NCBI GenBank assembly: GCA_045597945.1
Contig: JAZLLD010000038.1
Coordinates: forward strand, 1 to 30,544
Direction of reading: 5' to 3'
Length of the DNA: 30,544 nucleotides
Origin: Colimorpha sp045597945
GTDB taxonomy: Bacteria; Bacteroidota; Bacteroidia; Bacteroidales; P3
The notes under the pieces were generated by a model that saw only the letters and a list, made by a program, of their open reading frames with translations, was not told the origin of the DNA and did not search any database. The position numbers and the translations under genes were made by a program. Shown here in pieces: positions 7,336 to 16,140 of this stretch (its first letter is position 1; every line of letters starts with the position of its first letter).

Positions 7336-7899
7336 TTACTTCAGTTTGCCACCGTCATGGAAAGCCTGTCCGACGGTCTCACCCAGTTGGATATAGGTGT
7401 GGTGTACTGGGTCGAAGGTGATAAGTTCCATCTTAGCGATGTCGGGCAGACCATCTTCGGCCAAGTATTTTTCATCACAAAGGATGTTCACAATGTCGGC
7501 TATCAGGTAATAACCAGTGGCGCTGTCGTGAATCTTCTCGGTAATGCGGCACTCCAAAGTCATGGGGAAATCGGTGAATACGGGGGCATTCACATGCTCG
7601 CCTTTCACGATGGTCCAGCCAGTCTTTTCTATCTTGTTGGGTGTGTTTTTGCCACTTACGATGCCAACAAAGTCGGCGGCAACCAAGGTGTTGCGGGTGG
7701 CAAAGGCCACGGTGAACTCACCATTCAGATTCAAGTTGTCGGTAGTGGCGTGCGAACCCATGGAAATCATGATTTGCTTCATGTCCCATTGTCCGCCCCA
7801 AGCCACATTCATGGCATTGGCTTTTCCTTCTTTATTATAGGTTCCAATAATCAGCACAGGCTGAGGTGCCAACCATGCGTTTGGTTTAAAAGATTTCAT
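7336..7899 (-). CDS. Flavin reductase-like FMN-binding protein
   Basis: 187 residues. The opening NAWLAPQPVLIIGTYNKEGKANAMNVAWGG and the following SMGSHATTDNLNLNGEFTVAFAT match the flavin reductase-like split-barrel family (flavoredoxin type), which binds FMN and uses NAD(P)H or protein partners. The physiological partner is unknown and cannot be inferred from the neighbours. There is no signal peptide. It lies 17 bp after the carbonic anhydrase stop and 11 bp before the winged-helix gene. Confidence 0.88.
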   Translation of the reverse strand: MKSFKPNAWLAPQPVLIIGTYNKEGKANAMNVAWGGQWDMKQIMISMGSHATTDNLNLNGEFTVAFATRNTLVAADFVGIVSGKNTPNKIEKTGWTIVKGEHVNAPVFTDFPMTLECRITEKIHDSATGYYLIADIVNILCDEKYLAEDGLPDIAKMELITFDPVHHTYIQLGETVGQAFHDGGKLK

Positions 7900-7916
7900 G
7901 TTTATAATGTTATTAT

Positions 7917-8465
7917 TTACAGTATGTTCAATTTGCCAGTTTCACTATCCATGATATAGCCTCGTACCACCACATCTTTGGGCATGAGTGGATGATTTTT
8001 CACCAGATCCACAGTCTCAAGCACAGCAGCATCGGTCTCGTCAAAGCCATGCAGCCATGAGTCTAGGTCTATGCCACAGTGCCGCATTAACTGGATGTGC
8101 TCTTCATCCACTCCGCGCTCTTTCATCAGATGCAGCATTTCCTGGCTGTCCATGCCCTGCACGCCGCAGCCGGTGTGGCCGATAATCATTACTTCATTCA
8201 CTTCCAGCTCATAGATGGCCACCAGCAGCGACCGCATGGTGGAGTCAAAAGGGTTGGTGATTGTTCCGCCGGCATTCTTGATGATTTTCACATCGCCGTT
8301 CTTGATGCCCAGCGCGGCAGGGAGTAGTTCAACCAAGCGTGTGTCCATGCAGGTTACAATGGCAATCTTCTTGTCGGGAAATTTGCTGGTCTTGTATTGC
8401 TCATATCCCTTGGATTCCACAAACTGGCGGTTGTATTCAAGCATTTGGTCTATCATGGCGTACAT
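7917..8465 (-). CDS. Beta-class carbonic anhydrase
   Basis: 182 residues. The zinc site is visible as Cys39 in CMDTR, with the Asp41/Arg43 dyad, and as His97 and Cys100 in GHTGCG. NAGGTITNPFDSTMRSL between them is also characteristic. The enzyme interconverts CO2 and bicarbonate, supplying bicarbonate for carboxylation reactions and buffering pH in the cytosol. It is shorter than plant-type beta enzymes and corresponds to the compact bacterial type. The ATG at 8465 shares its A with the TAA of the M16 gene (TAATG), which implies translational coupling; an internal ATG at 8456 is a weaker alternative. Confidence 0.93.
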   Translation of the reverse strand: MYAMIDQMLEYNRQFVESKGYEQYKTSKFPDKKIAIVTCMDTRLVELLPAALGIKNGDVKIIKNAGGTITNPFDSTMRSLLVAIYELEVNEVMIIGHTGCGVQGMDSQEMLHLMKERGVDEEHIQLMRHCGIDLDSWLHGFDETDAAVLETVDLVKNHPLMPKDVVVRGYIMDSETGKLNIL

Positions 8466-9688
8466 TATTTATAATATAAAAAGCTGAAGTTGTCTTCTGC
8501 CAGCACTTCTTGTGCCACTTCCTGCAGCTCTTTGGCCGTAATGGCCAGGATATCGTTGTTCATTTCCTCAAGGCTGTCGACATGGTCAAAGTTCAGATAG
8601 GCTTTGCCGATACTCTGCATCTCATTCAGTCCGTTGTCGTTTGTAATAGCCATTTGGCCAATTAGTTGGGTCTGGGCGCTGCGTAGCTGCTGCGGCGACA
8701 AGGGTTGCTCTCTCAGTCGTCGCAGTTCGCTCATTATCAATTCGGTGCTGCGGTCGGCGGCATCGCTGTCCACCCCAGCATAGATGTAGAATAGGCCGGC
8801 ATCTGTGAATGGAACGTATTGGGATTCAATTGTGTAGCAAAATCCTTGCTTTTCGCGTACCGACACATTCAGCCTTGAATTCATTGCGGGACCACCCAGG
8901 ATATTGTTCAGCAGTGTGAATGCGGATTTCTGTTCAGAAAAGAGGGTGGGGGCTGGGCATCCGGCCAGTAGATGCACTTGGTGGGTGCGTTTGTTTGCGG
9001 TGTGGCGGAATCGGCAGTATTCTGGAACTTTTGCGCCAGCACTTGCTACAGGGCTGGTGTTGGCTTCTTGGCAAAAATATTTCTCGCACAGATGTATCAG
9101 CCGCTTGAATTCTACATTGCCTACCACCGAAATCACCATGCGGTCGGGGCGGTAGTTCCGCTCCATGAATTCCTTCAGCTGAGCTGAACTGAAATGCTTC
9201 ACATTCTTTTTGCCACCTAAGATGTTGTGTGCCAGAGGGTGCGCTCCGAATATCATCTCCTCAAAGTCGTCATAAATCAGCTCTGCCGGAGAGTCTTTGT
9301 AGAGGTTTATTTCTTCAATCACCACATCCTTCTCTTTTTCAATTTCATGTTCGGGGAAGGTGGAGTGAAATAAGATGTCGGAGAAAAGTTCCAGGCAGCG
9401 CTCCAGATGTTCTTTCAGGGCCGAGGCGTAGACGCATGTCTCCTCCTTGGTGGTAAAGGCGTCAAGCTCACCCCCCACACCGTCGATGCGGTTGCGAATA
9501 TGGTATGACCGGCGGTGCTCTGTGCCTTTGAAGATGGAATGCTCAATAAAGTGAGCTATGCCTTCCTCTTGTCCGGGCTGTTCGTTTCTTGATCCAACAT
9601 TGATGTATACGCCCGCATGCACAACAGTTGAACTGTTCTGTCTGAATACCATGCGGATACCGTTGGATAATGTATGATAGAGGTACAT
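8465..9688 (-). CDS. M16 family zinc metallopeptidase (processing peptidase-like)
   Basis: 407 residues, the size of single-unit bacterial processing peptidases. The inverted zinc motif HxxEH is present as His46-Phe-Ile-Glu49-His50 in GIAHFIEHSIFKGTEHR, and the expected downstream acidic helix (KEKDVVIEEINLYKDSP) supplies the third ligand. The C-terminal half (LNNILGGPAMNSRLNVSVREKQGFCY) is the non-catalytic M16_C domain with the usual R/Y substrate-binding segment. No signal peptide is seen, so it is likely cytosolic and degrades or trims peptides. It sits 11 bp downstream of the O-antigen ligase-like gene and overlaps the carbonic anhydrase gene by one base. Confidence 0.92.
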   Translation of the reverse strand: MYLYHTLSNGIRMVFRQNSSTVVHAGVYINVGSRNEQPGQEEGIAHFIEHSIFKGTEHRRSYHIRNRIDGVGGELDAFTTKEETCVYASALKEHLERCLELFSDILFHSTFPEHEIEKEKDVVIEEINLYKDSPAELIYDDFEEMIFGAHPLAHNILGGKKNVKHFSSAQLKEFMERNYRPDRMVISVVGNVEFKRLIHLCEKYFCQEANTSPVASAGAKVPEYCRFRHTANKRTHQVHLLAGCPAPTLFSEQKSAFTLLNNILGGPAMNSRLNVSVREKQGFCYTIESQYVPFTDAGLFYIYAGVDSDAADRSTELIMSELRRLREQPLSPQQLRSAQTQLIGQMAITNDNGLNEMQSIGKAYLNFDHVDSLEEMNNDILAITAKELQEVAQEVLAEDNFSFLYYK

Positions 9689-9699
9689 GTTGCTAGTTA

Positions 9700-11250
9700 T
9701 CAGAGGTTTGTTTTTTTGAGATGTATTTTAGTAGTTCTTGAGTCAAGTAGGCAGAAACCCAGGGCAACAAATAGGATTCCGGCCAAGGTTTCCAAGGTGT
9801 CTTCCGTAATGAAGGATATCAAAGTGATGCACAGGAAGGCTGTGAAGAGAAGGCTGCGGCAGCTGTGGTTCACCAAAATAGCACGGCCAAAAGCTACCAT
9901 GATGGCCAAGAATCCCAGCAGGCCGAAAGCTAGTAGAAAGTTCAGATATTGGTTGTGTGTGTGCAGTCCGGTCCCGGCCAGGGGAGAGTGGGTTTCTTCA
10001 AGTCGCTTGTGGCAGCGGTCCACCACATCGCCGGTTCCAACGCCTAGTAGTGGATGTTTCTTAAATATCTGCCAGCCATTGTTCCACAGCTCAAAGCGTT
10101 GCAGCATCGTGAAATTGTTCACGCTGTGGTAGTGCCTGTAATTCTCATATTCAAAGCACATGACATACACCATTTTGCGTGGTCCCTGCCTTAGGTACAC
10201 GGGGTTGGCCACTCCGCTTTCAATGGCTTTGATATCCTGCACAGTCAGCTGCGCCATGCCTGCGCTGTCTTTGGTCACCCCCATACCGTTTAGGTAGCGC
10301 AGCAGGGTGGGATGGATGCTGTAGCCATCGGCATTTACCGAGTCGTAGGGGTAGTGGCTCAGCTTGGCCCATTCGCTTCGCATTTCAGTCTCGCAGATGT
10401 ATCGGTTCACCAGGTTGCCATTCTCGGTCAGGCCGTCATCTAAGTGGGTGTAAGGGTTTCCGTTAGCAGTTCTTTCCGCTAGGGGTTGGGTGGAAAGAGG
10501 ACGCAGATTATAGTAGTCGTGGCAGTAGTAGAACGTAACACCTATTCCACACAAAATCAGTGCTATTATTGCCCATGTTGCCATGGTTCCGGCTTTTTGT
10601 GGAAACTGATGCCTGTGGGCTATCGTCAGCACTATGCCGGTCACGGCCAGGATGACAAAAGCTGTGTAGGAATGGATGAGCAGCAGGAATGCCACTAGGC
10701 CTACGACTAGCAGGCCGCTACTGGCATAAATCCATCCCTTGTTGGCTTTCAATGCGGTGTAGGCCAAGATCATGATGGCCAGGCAGATGTTCAGGCTGAA
10801 GCGAATATGTGAGATGAATGGAACTATCTGTCGGTAAGGCAGATCGGCAATTGTCAGGTGCCGTACCACACCTATCACGGCCACCACCAAGATAGTGGTT
10901 ATATAGCAGAATCCGATTGCCCTCAGCTCCTTTTTGGAGGGAGGCGCGGTTGTCAGCACCACCAGGGGAATGACAAACAGGGGGAGTTTCTTCTGCAAGT
11001 CAAATAGGGCGTAACCCATGTTTTCTGTGCCGACCAGCCATAGCAGATGCACGGCGAGCAACACCGCAAATGCTTGCAGTAGATGGTTTTGCTTGAAGTC
11101 GCCGAATTTTTCCTTCCAGTTCCATTCGGCCACCCAGTTCGCAGCTAGCAGCACCCACATCATATTGACCATAAATACCGATGTGGTCATAAACACTGCC
11201 AGCAGGCAGAGCAGCGCAACGTAGATATATCTATGAACCAGACTTCTCAA
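9700..11250 (-). CDS. O-antigen ligase / polymerase-like membrane protein (Wzy_C family)
   Basis: 516 residues with about ten or more hydrophobic segments. A long hydrophilic loop (roughly residues 245-400) is followed by the family signature RFELWNNGWQIFKKHPLLGVGTGD and then HTHNQYLNFLLAFGLLGFL (His430, His432, Asn433). Proteins of this family join O-antigen to lipid A-core or polymerise repeat units on the periplasmic face of the inner membrane; which of these applies cannot be told here. The start is probably the TTG at 11250, 14 bp after the S41 stop, because the first in-frame ATG (11190) would remove most of the first membrane segment. No other glycan assembly gene is adjacent. Confidence 0.85.
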   Translation of the reverse strand: MRSLVHRYIYVALLCLLAVFMTTSVFMVNMMWVLLAANWVAEWNWKEKFGDFKQNHLLQAFAVLLAVHLLWLVGTENMGYALFDLQKKLPLFVIPLVVLTTAPPSKKELRAIGFCYITTILVVAVIGVVRHLTIADLPYRQIVPFISHIRFSLNICLAIMILAYTALKANKGWIYASSGLLVVGLVAFLLLIHSYTAFVILAVTGIVLTIAHRHQFPQKAGTMATWAIIALILCGIGVTFYYCHDYYNLRPLSTQPLAERTANGNPYTHLDDGLTENGNLVNRYICETEMRSEWAKLSHYPYDSVNADGYSIHPTLLRYLNGMGVTKDSAGMAQLTVQDIKAIESGVANPVYLRQGPRKMVYVMCFEYENYRHYHSVNNFTMLQRFELWNNGWQIFKKHPLLGVGTGDVVDRCHKRLEETHSPLAGTGLHTHNQYLNFLLAFGLLGFLAIMVAFGRAILVNHSCRSLLFTAFLCITLISFITEDTLETLAGILFVALGFCLLDSRTTKIHLKKTNL

Positions 11251-11264
11251 TCTTTGTGAAACAA

Positions 11265-12899
11265 TTAGTTGTTCAGAATCTTCTTATATTCAGTGGGGTT
11301 GGTGAGAATATCTACTGCCTTCTTCACGTCGGGGTCGGTCTTCAGTGCGCCCTCAATGCATCCCTTGCGGTAATAATAGTGCAGCAAGATGGCGTCCTTC
11401 AACAGTTCCGAGATTTCCTCGCGGTTGCGGTTCAGGTCTTCTTTTTTGGCATCTTTGTAGGTCTTCTCCAGCAGGTCTATCTGCTGCTTCATATTGTCCA
11501 GATAGTTCTCCTGCTCAGCCACCTTACGCAGGTCAGAGATAATATTTTCGGTGTAGGTCTTGTATTCGTAAGTTTTGTCGCTCAAGTAGTTCACAAAGTC
11601 TTGCCAGATTTCGTCGGTGATGACAAATTCGCCTGCGGGGGGGATGCTCTCGTGTTCTCTGGAGAATTTCATGGCATAGTTGAAGAAATGGAATCGGTTG
11701 TACAGTGCCACGGCCAGCAGCGAGCTGGTTTCGTGTTCAACTTCCACATCGGGTTCAATGCCAAAACCGTCATACACTGTGCGGCCATTGCGTGTGGAGA
11801 AGGCGGTCTTTAGCGAGTCGGGTACTTTCGTGGCACGGCCATTCTCATCGCGGTTCTTGTAATCAATGGCCTGGATGCAGCGCCCGCTGGGAATAAAATA
11901 TTTCGAAACCGTTACCTTCATCTGGCTGTTGTATGGCATAGGCAGAATGTTCTGTACCAGACCTTTACCATAGGAGCGCTCGCCGATAATCACTGCGCGG
12001 TCCAGGTCCTGCAGACTGCCGCTCACAATCTCGCTGGCCGAGGCACTACCACCATTAATCAGCACAGCCACGGGCATATTTAAGTCTTCGGGATTCATGC
12101 GGGTGCGGCTCTTCAAGTTTTTGGAAGCCACCTTGCCTTTGGTCTCAACCACCAGTTCGCCACTCTTCACCCAGATGTTCACAATATCCACAGCCTCGCT
12201 CATCAGACCGCCGCCGTTGCCACGCAGATCCAGGATGAATCCCTTCATCTCTGGGTTTTCATGTTTCAGCTGGCGGAAGGCGTCGCGCACATTCTTGGCG
12301 GCCTCTTGTGTGAACTCATCCAGGCGTACATAGCCTATGTTGCCGTTTACCATGCCTTTAAACGACACATTGGGCAGCTTGATTTCGGCACGGGTGATGA
12401 CTACGTCCATCTCCTTGCCGTTGCGCTCAATGCGTAAGGTCACCGGAGTGCCGGCCTGGCCTCGCATGGCGCTGCTCACATCGGCATTGCTTTTGCCCTT
12501 GGTGCTCTCGCCATTCACGGCCACGATGCGGTCGCCAATCTTCAGTCCGGCCTTGTCTGCCGGCAGGCCCTCGTAGGGCTCGGCAATATACACGCTGTCG
12601 CCCTCCTGGTGTATCAGCGAACCGATGCCGCCATACTGGCCAAGCACCTGCATCTTCACATCCTCCATGTCGCTCTCGGCATAATAGTTTGTGTAGGGGT
12701 CGGTCGAAGCCAGCATTGCATCGATTGCCACCTTCATAGTCTTGCCAGGGTCTACATCGTCTACATAGTTCAAATGCAGATTCTTATAGACGTTGGCAAA
12801 AATCTCCAAATTCTTGGAAATCTCAAAACCCTTGTCATCCTGGGCCTTTGCGCTCAGTGCTGCCATCAAACACAGCAGCAGACCAATCTTCTTTTTCAT
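11265..12899 (-). CDS. S41 C-terminal processing peptidase with PDZ domain
   Basis: 544 residues from the ATG at 12899. A longer frame to 12995 overlaps the antiporter gene and would bury the signal peptide. Residues 1-20 are a signal peptide (MKKKIGLLL... SAKAQ). A PDZ domain occupies roughly residues 75-160 (YGGIGSLIHQEGDSVYIAEP, GDRIVAVNGEST), followed by the protease core with GFILDLRGNGGG and GGSASASEI. Ser287 and Lys312 (in ERSYGKG), 25 residues apart, form the expected Ser/Lys catalytic dyad. Such enzymes trim or degrade periplasmic proteins from the C-terminus and influence envelope homeostasis. A helical C-terminal tail (LRKVAEQENYLDNMKQQ) is present. Confidence 0.93.
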   Translation of the reverse strand: MKKKIGLLLCLMAALSAKAQDDKGFEISKNLEIFANVYKNLHLNYVDDVDPGKTMKVAIDAMLASTDPYTNYYAESDMEDVKMQVLGQYGGIGSLIHQEGDSVYIAEPYEGLPADKAGLKIGDRIVAVNGESTKGKSNADVSSAMRGQAGTPVTLRIERNGKEMDVVITRAEIKLPNVSFKGMVNGNIGYVRLDEFTQEAAKNVRDAFRQLKHENPEMKGFILDLRGNGGGLMSEAVDIVNIWVKSGELVVETKGKVASKNLKSRTRMNPEDLNMPVAVLINGGSASASEIVSGSLQDLDRAVIIGERSYGKGLVQNILPMPYNSQMKVTVSKYFIPSGRCIQAIDYKNRDENGRATKVPDSLKTAFSTRNGRTVYDGFGIEPDVEVEHETSSLLAVALYNRFHFFNYAMKFSREHESIPPAGEFVITDEIWQDFVNYLSDKTYEYKTYTENIISDLRKVAEQENYLDNMKQQIDLLEKTYKDAKKEDLNRNREEISELLKDAILLHYYYRKGCIEGALKTDPDVKKAVDILTNPTEYKKILNN

Positions 12900-12954
12900 A
12901 TATTCAATTTTACTTTTATCAAAAAAATACTCAACACCATTAACTTCATCAACT

Positions 12955-15225
12955 TCATTCATAGCTCCGGATTGTTTCCCCATAGTGGTCCACAATCTCT
13001 TCCACCGACAAATTCTGCGGCGAGATAATCAGCAGCACATCTCCAGCTTCCAGCACCGTGTCGGCTCCGGGGTTGAACAAACTGCCGCTAGCCCGCTTGA
13101 TTCCGATAACCATGGCACTGTAAATCACCATCAGCTGGGCTTCGCAAATTGTGCGGCCCACCAGCGCGTGACCTTCCGGAATCAGCATCGTGTAGTTGTT
13201 GATATTGTGGTCGCTATGGTCGTGAATCAGCATGTCGGGTTCCACTTCCAGCACATCGCGCACCTTGGCCACCTGGTCCTCATTGCCGATAAACGTAATT
13301 TTGTCGCCGGGCAGCAACATCATCTTTTTATCTGGCAGGTCGTACACCTTGCCGGCACGCTCAATGCTCACGGCATTCACCCCGTATTCCTTGCGGAAAC
13401 CGCTCTCTTTCAATGTGCGGCCAGCCCAGGGAGAATATGCCGTCACGGACACGCGGTCCATAAAGAAATCCTTGGCCAGTTCCTCCGGAATTTCAAATGA
13501 AATCTGCGCCTGGCGCGAGTTGAAGTTGGTCACGAAATGGTCCTCGATGCGGTGGTAGAAATTGATAATCGGCCTTCCGGCAGCCGAGATGAACACCACC
13601 AGCAGCGTTATCACCAGCAGCAGACCCACGGCTATATGCACATACTGCGACACCACCCAGCCCACCATGGTCAGGGCAATGAAATAGCGCGACACCATCA
13701 GTGGCACAACCACCACCTGGCTGCTGCGGTCGTCTTTCAGCAGCGAACTGACCATCTGCTTGTTCACGCCCTTTACCATCAGCGCCCACACAAAGGGAGC
13801 TATCAGCACCAGGGTTGCAATCATGCCTACCAGGTGTGCCCATATCAGCGGAATCTGCAGCTCGGCGAAAAGATTGTTCAAGAAAGGTTTCAGTATCAGC
13901 AGACTAATCAGCACTAGTGCCGAAATGATCATCGTGTACAATAGGATGTGGGTGATTTGTTTGCGGGCAAACTGAGTCACATTAGCACCCCTCCGGGTCA
14001 CGCGGGAGGAACTGCTGTACTGGTCCAGGGCTTTCTTCACCTTCTCCGGCAGCCGGGGTTCCAGCCATTCATAGGCCGAAGGACCGCCTTTAATCATATA
14101 TGGAGTCACAAAGGTGGTGATAATCGAAACCGAAACTATGATGGGGTACAAGTTCTCGTCAATCACGCCGAAACTCAGGCCAAGTCCGGCAATAATAAAG
14201 CTGAACTCACCAATCTGGCAGAAACAGAATCCGCCCTGCATGGCATTCTTCAACGGCTTGCCGCTCAGCACCATGCCTGTGGTGGCGGCCGCAGACTTCA
14301 CCACCACAACTACCAGGGCTATCAGCAGAATAGGAAACCAATGCTTGGCCAGCACTTCGGGGTTGACCAACATGCCCACCGACACGAAGAACACCGCGCC
14401 GAAAAGATTCTTGATGGGGGTGATGATGAAGTGAATTACATCAGCCTCAATGGTTTCAGCCAATATGGCACCCATCACGAAGGCACCCAAAGCGGTTGAG
14501 AAACCGGCAAAACTAGCCAGCACCACCATGCCGAAGCATAAGCCCACGGCCACGATGCACAGTGTCTCCGCCGACATCCAGCGGCGCATCCATTTGAGGA
14601 ATGAAGGAATCAGGAAAATGCCAAAAGTGAACCACACTATCAAGAAGAACACCAGTTTGATGAGGCTCTCGCCAAGTTGCAGACCGTCAAATCGTTGGCT
14701 CACACTCAGCGTGGAGAGCAGCACCAGTAGCAGCACCGCAATCAAATCCTCCACCACCAGCACACCGGTAACGGAACCGGTGAACTGCTGCTGCTTCATC
14801 TTCAAATCGTCGAACGACTTGATAATGATGGTTGTAGATGAAATCGAGAGCATACATCCCAGGAAGATGCAGTCCATATTAGCCATGCCCAGCATGTGTC
14901 CTACCACATTGCCAGTCACAAACATAATAGCCAGCTCGGTCAGTGCCGTGATGGCACCGGTAGAGCCCACCTTCTTCAACTTTTTGATGCTGAATTCCAG
15001 GCCTAAAGCAAACATCAGGAACACAATTCCGATGTCGCTCCACACGCGCACATCGCCTTCATCGCTGATGGCCGGAAACCAAGGGAAATAAGGGCCGATA
15101 AAGAAGCCGGCCACAATATAGCCCAGCACCAGCGGCTGCTTCAGCCACTTGAAAATCACCGTGATGACGCCTGCCGTGATCAGAATGATAGCCAGATCGA
15201 GAAATATAGGGGGCAACGATTCCAT
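12955..15225 (-). CDS. CPA2-type cation/proton antiporter with C-terminal TrkA-C domains
   Basis: 756 residues from the ATG at 15225 (MESLPPIFLDLAIILITAG); in-frame ATGs at 15249 and 15261 are possible. The first 390 residues or so are the Na+/H+ exchanger-type membrane domain (KQPLVLGYIVAGFFIGP, MFALGLEFS, STTIIIKSF, CQIGEFSFIIAGLG). A second hydrophobic block of about four helices (roughly 430-575) follows, and then two RCK_C/TrkA-C-like domains (about 590-670 and 680-756: MLLPGDKITFIGNEDQV, EAGDVLLIISPQ). A nucleotide-binding RCK_N Rossmann domain is not apparent. It probably exchanges K+ or Na+ for H+ at the inner membrane under ligand control. It heads the nine-gene minus-strand series. 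Confidence 0.88.
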   Translation of the reverse strand: MESLPPIFLDLAIILITAGVITVIFKWLKQPLVLGYIVAGFFIGPYFPWFPAISDEGDVRVWSDIGIVFLMFALGLEFSIKKLKKVGSTGAITALTELAIMFVTGNVVGHMLGMANMDCIFLGCMLSISSTTIIIKSFDDLKMKQQQFTGSVTGVLVVEDLIAVLLLVLLSTLSVSQRFDGLQLGESLIKLVFFLIVWFTFGIFLIPSFLKWMRRWMSAETLCIVAVGLCFGMVVLASFAGFSTALGAFVMGAILAETIEADVIHFIITPIKNLFGAVFFVSVGMLVNPEVLAKHWFPILLIALVVVVVKSAAATTGMVLSGKPLKNAMQGGFCFCQIGEFSFIIAGLGLSFGVIDENLYPIIVSVSIITTFVTPYMIKGGPSAYEWLEPRLPEKVKKALDQYSSSSRVTRRGANVTQFARKQITHILLYTMIISALVLISLLILKPFLNNLFAELQIPLIWAHLVGMIATLVLIAPFVWALMVKGVNKQMVSSLLKDDRSSQVVVVPLMVSRYFIALTMVGWVVSQYVHIAVGLLLVITLLVVFISAAGRPIINFYHRIEDHFVTNFNSRQAQISFEIPEELAKDFFMDRVSVTAYSPWAGRTLKESGFRKEYGVNAVSIERAGKVYDLPDKKMMLLPGDKITFIGNEDQVAKVRDVLEVEPDMLIHDHSDHNINNYTMLIPEGHALVGRTICEAQLMVIYSAMVIGIKRASGSLFNPGADTVLEAGDVLLIISPQNLSVEEIVDHYGETIRSYE

Positions 15226-15466
15226 TGTTCTATAAAAATAATATTTCATATTATAACGCATAATTCATACCATTATTGCGCCAGACTGCAAATAATCCTC
15301 ATCAATTCCATCAGCCGGCCTGCTGCCTTGCGTTGCCACCTTGTCCACAAGCCGGCAATAGCGCAGCAGTTGCCGGCCGACTAGGCTGCGCATTGGCCAT
15401 TTTTGCCCTTCACCGACAGCAGAACAAGCGATTTATTGCGCTCCACAACATATTATAAAACACTGT

Positions 15467-15513
15467 TTTGTACAATTTGATACATGCAAAACAACGATTT
15501 GTACGATTTGATT
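15467..15513 (+). repeat. Direct repeat pair upstream of the lipoprotein promoter
   Basis: TTTGTACAATTTGAT (15467-15481) is repeated as TTTGTACGATTTGAT (15498-15512), with one mismatch in 15 bases and a 31-bp shift (about three helical turns). The second copy runs into the -33 TTTG at 15512. The placement suggests a pair of regulator sites on one face of the DNA, but no regulator gene is adjacent. Confidence 0.6.
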
Positions 15514-15543
15514 TGCAAATTTAGATTCGATTGTGTAACTTTG
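15512..15543 (+). promoter_or_regulatory. Bacteroidetes promoter (-33 TTTG, -7 TAACTTTG) for the lipoprotein pair
   Basis: TTTG at 15512-15515, a 20-bp spacer, then TAACTTTG at 15536-15543 match both elements of the Bacteroidetes consensus with standard spacing. The ATG of the first lipoprotein follows 61 bp downstream, leaving an untranslated leader of about 50 nt. This is the best-formed promoter in the window. Confidence 0.75.
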
Positions 15544-15603
15544 CACTTTCAAACACAAATAAACTGAACATTGAAAAAATTAATAATTAAATTCCAATAA
15601 ACC

Positions 15604-16107
15604 ATGCGCAAAATTCTATTATTGGCAGTTGCTGCCCTCACAATTGTTTTTGCTGGCTGCAAAAAGGAAGACGAACTGGTTCGCAAAGTAGTAATAGCTG
15701 ACCAGACTTATTCTTTTTCAAGTGATTATTATGGGTCGTTTGATTCGCAAAAGAATGTCTATTTCTTTTCGTTAGGCCTTTTAGAAATCCCTAATGTCTA
15801 TGTTTGTGGGTTTGATGAGTCTTTGATTGGCAAAACCCTCAGCCTGGCTCAGTCCAGCTCCAGCCAGTACTATATGTTCTCTCTCAATGGCTATCACGAG
15901 ATCTCTTCCGACCTATTTGTGCTTGGCTCTGACCTCTTCTGCCACAACGAGAATGGCGACTTCCGCACAGCCTTTAAATCCGGCACTATGAAGGTGACTG
16001 AGATGGGCGACAAAATCGTGGTGGATGTCGAAGGTACTTTGCTGAAAGAAAATATCCATTTCGAGTACCATTCTTATTTCGAGAAATCTAGCATCACTTC
16101 GTATTAA
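15604..16107 (+). CDS. Small lipoprotein, unknown function (first of a tandem pair)
   Basis: 167 residues. The signal ends in a good lipobox, VFAGC, with Cys19 as the lipidation site, followed by KKEDE, an acidic/charged start typical of Bacteroidales lipoproteins (the family may be surface-exposed). The body is beta-rich: IADQTYSFSSDYY near the start and an SGTMKVTEMGDKIVVDVEGTL hairpin near the end. No database family is recognised. The next gene has the same layout (lipobox Cys19, a DKTYQL strand, an SGSMTLTY hairpin), so the two look like diverged duplicates. Both share one promoter and one terminator. Confidence 0.8.
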   Translation: MRKILLLAVAALTIVFAGCKKEDELVRKVVIADQTYSFSSDYYGSFDSQKNVYFFSLGLLEIPNVYVCGFDESLIGKTLSLAQSSSSQYYMFSLNGYHEISSDLFVLGSDLFCHNENGDFRTAFKSGTMKVTEMGDKIVVDVEGTLLKENIHFEYHSYFEKSSITSY

Positions 16108-16140
16108 CAGATTATTTATTAATTATATAAAGTATCAACC

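Larger units (their letters stand above)
15226..15603. other. Divergent intergenic region, antiporter / lipoprotein promoters
   Basis: About 380 bp separate the minus-strand antiporter from the plus-strand lipoprotein pair. The GC-rich middle (about 15310-15415) contains several GCCGGC hexamers (for example near 15313, 15353 and 15373) without a clear fold. The AT-rich right part carries a direct repeat (15467-15513) and a well-formed promoter (15512-15543). For the antiporter only a poor -7 match (minus strand ATTATTTG, near 15290) is visible. A 60-residue frame at 15276-15458 has no recognisable features. Confidence 0.6.

Noticed and set aside
12900..12995. N-terminal extension of the S41 protease
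   Set aside because: It overlaps the antiporter coding end and would place 32 residues before a typical signal peptide.
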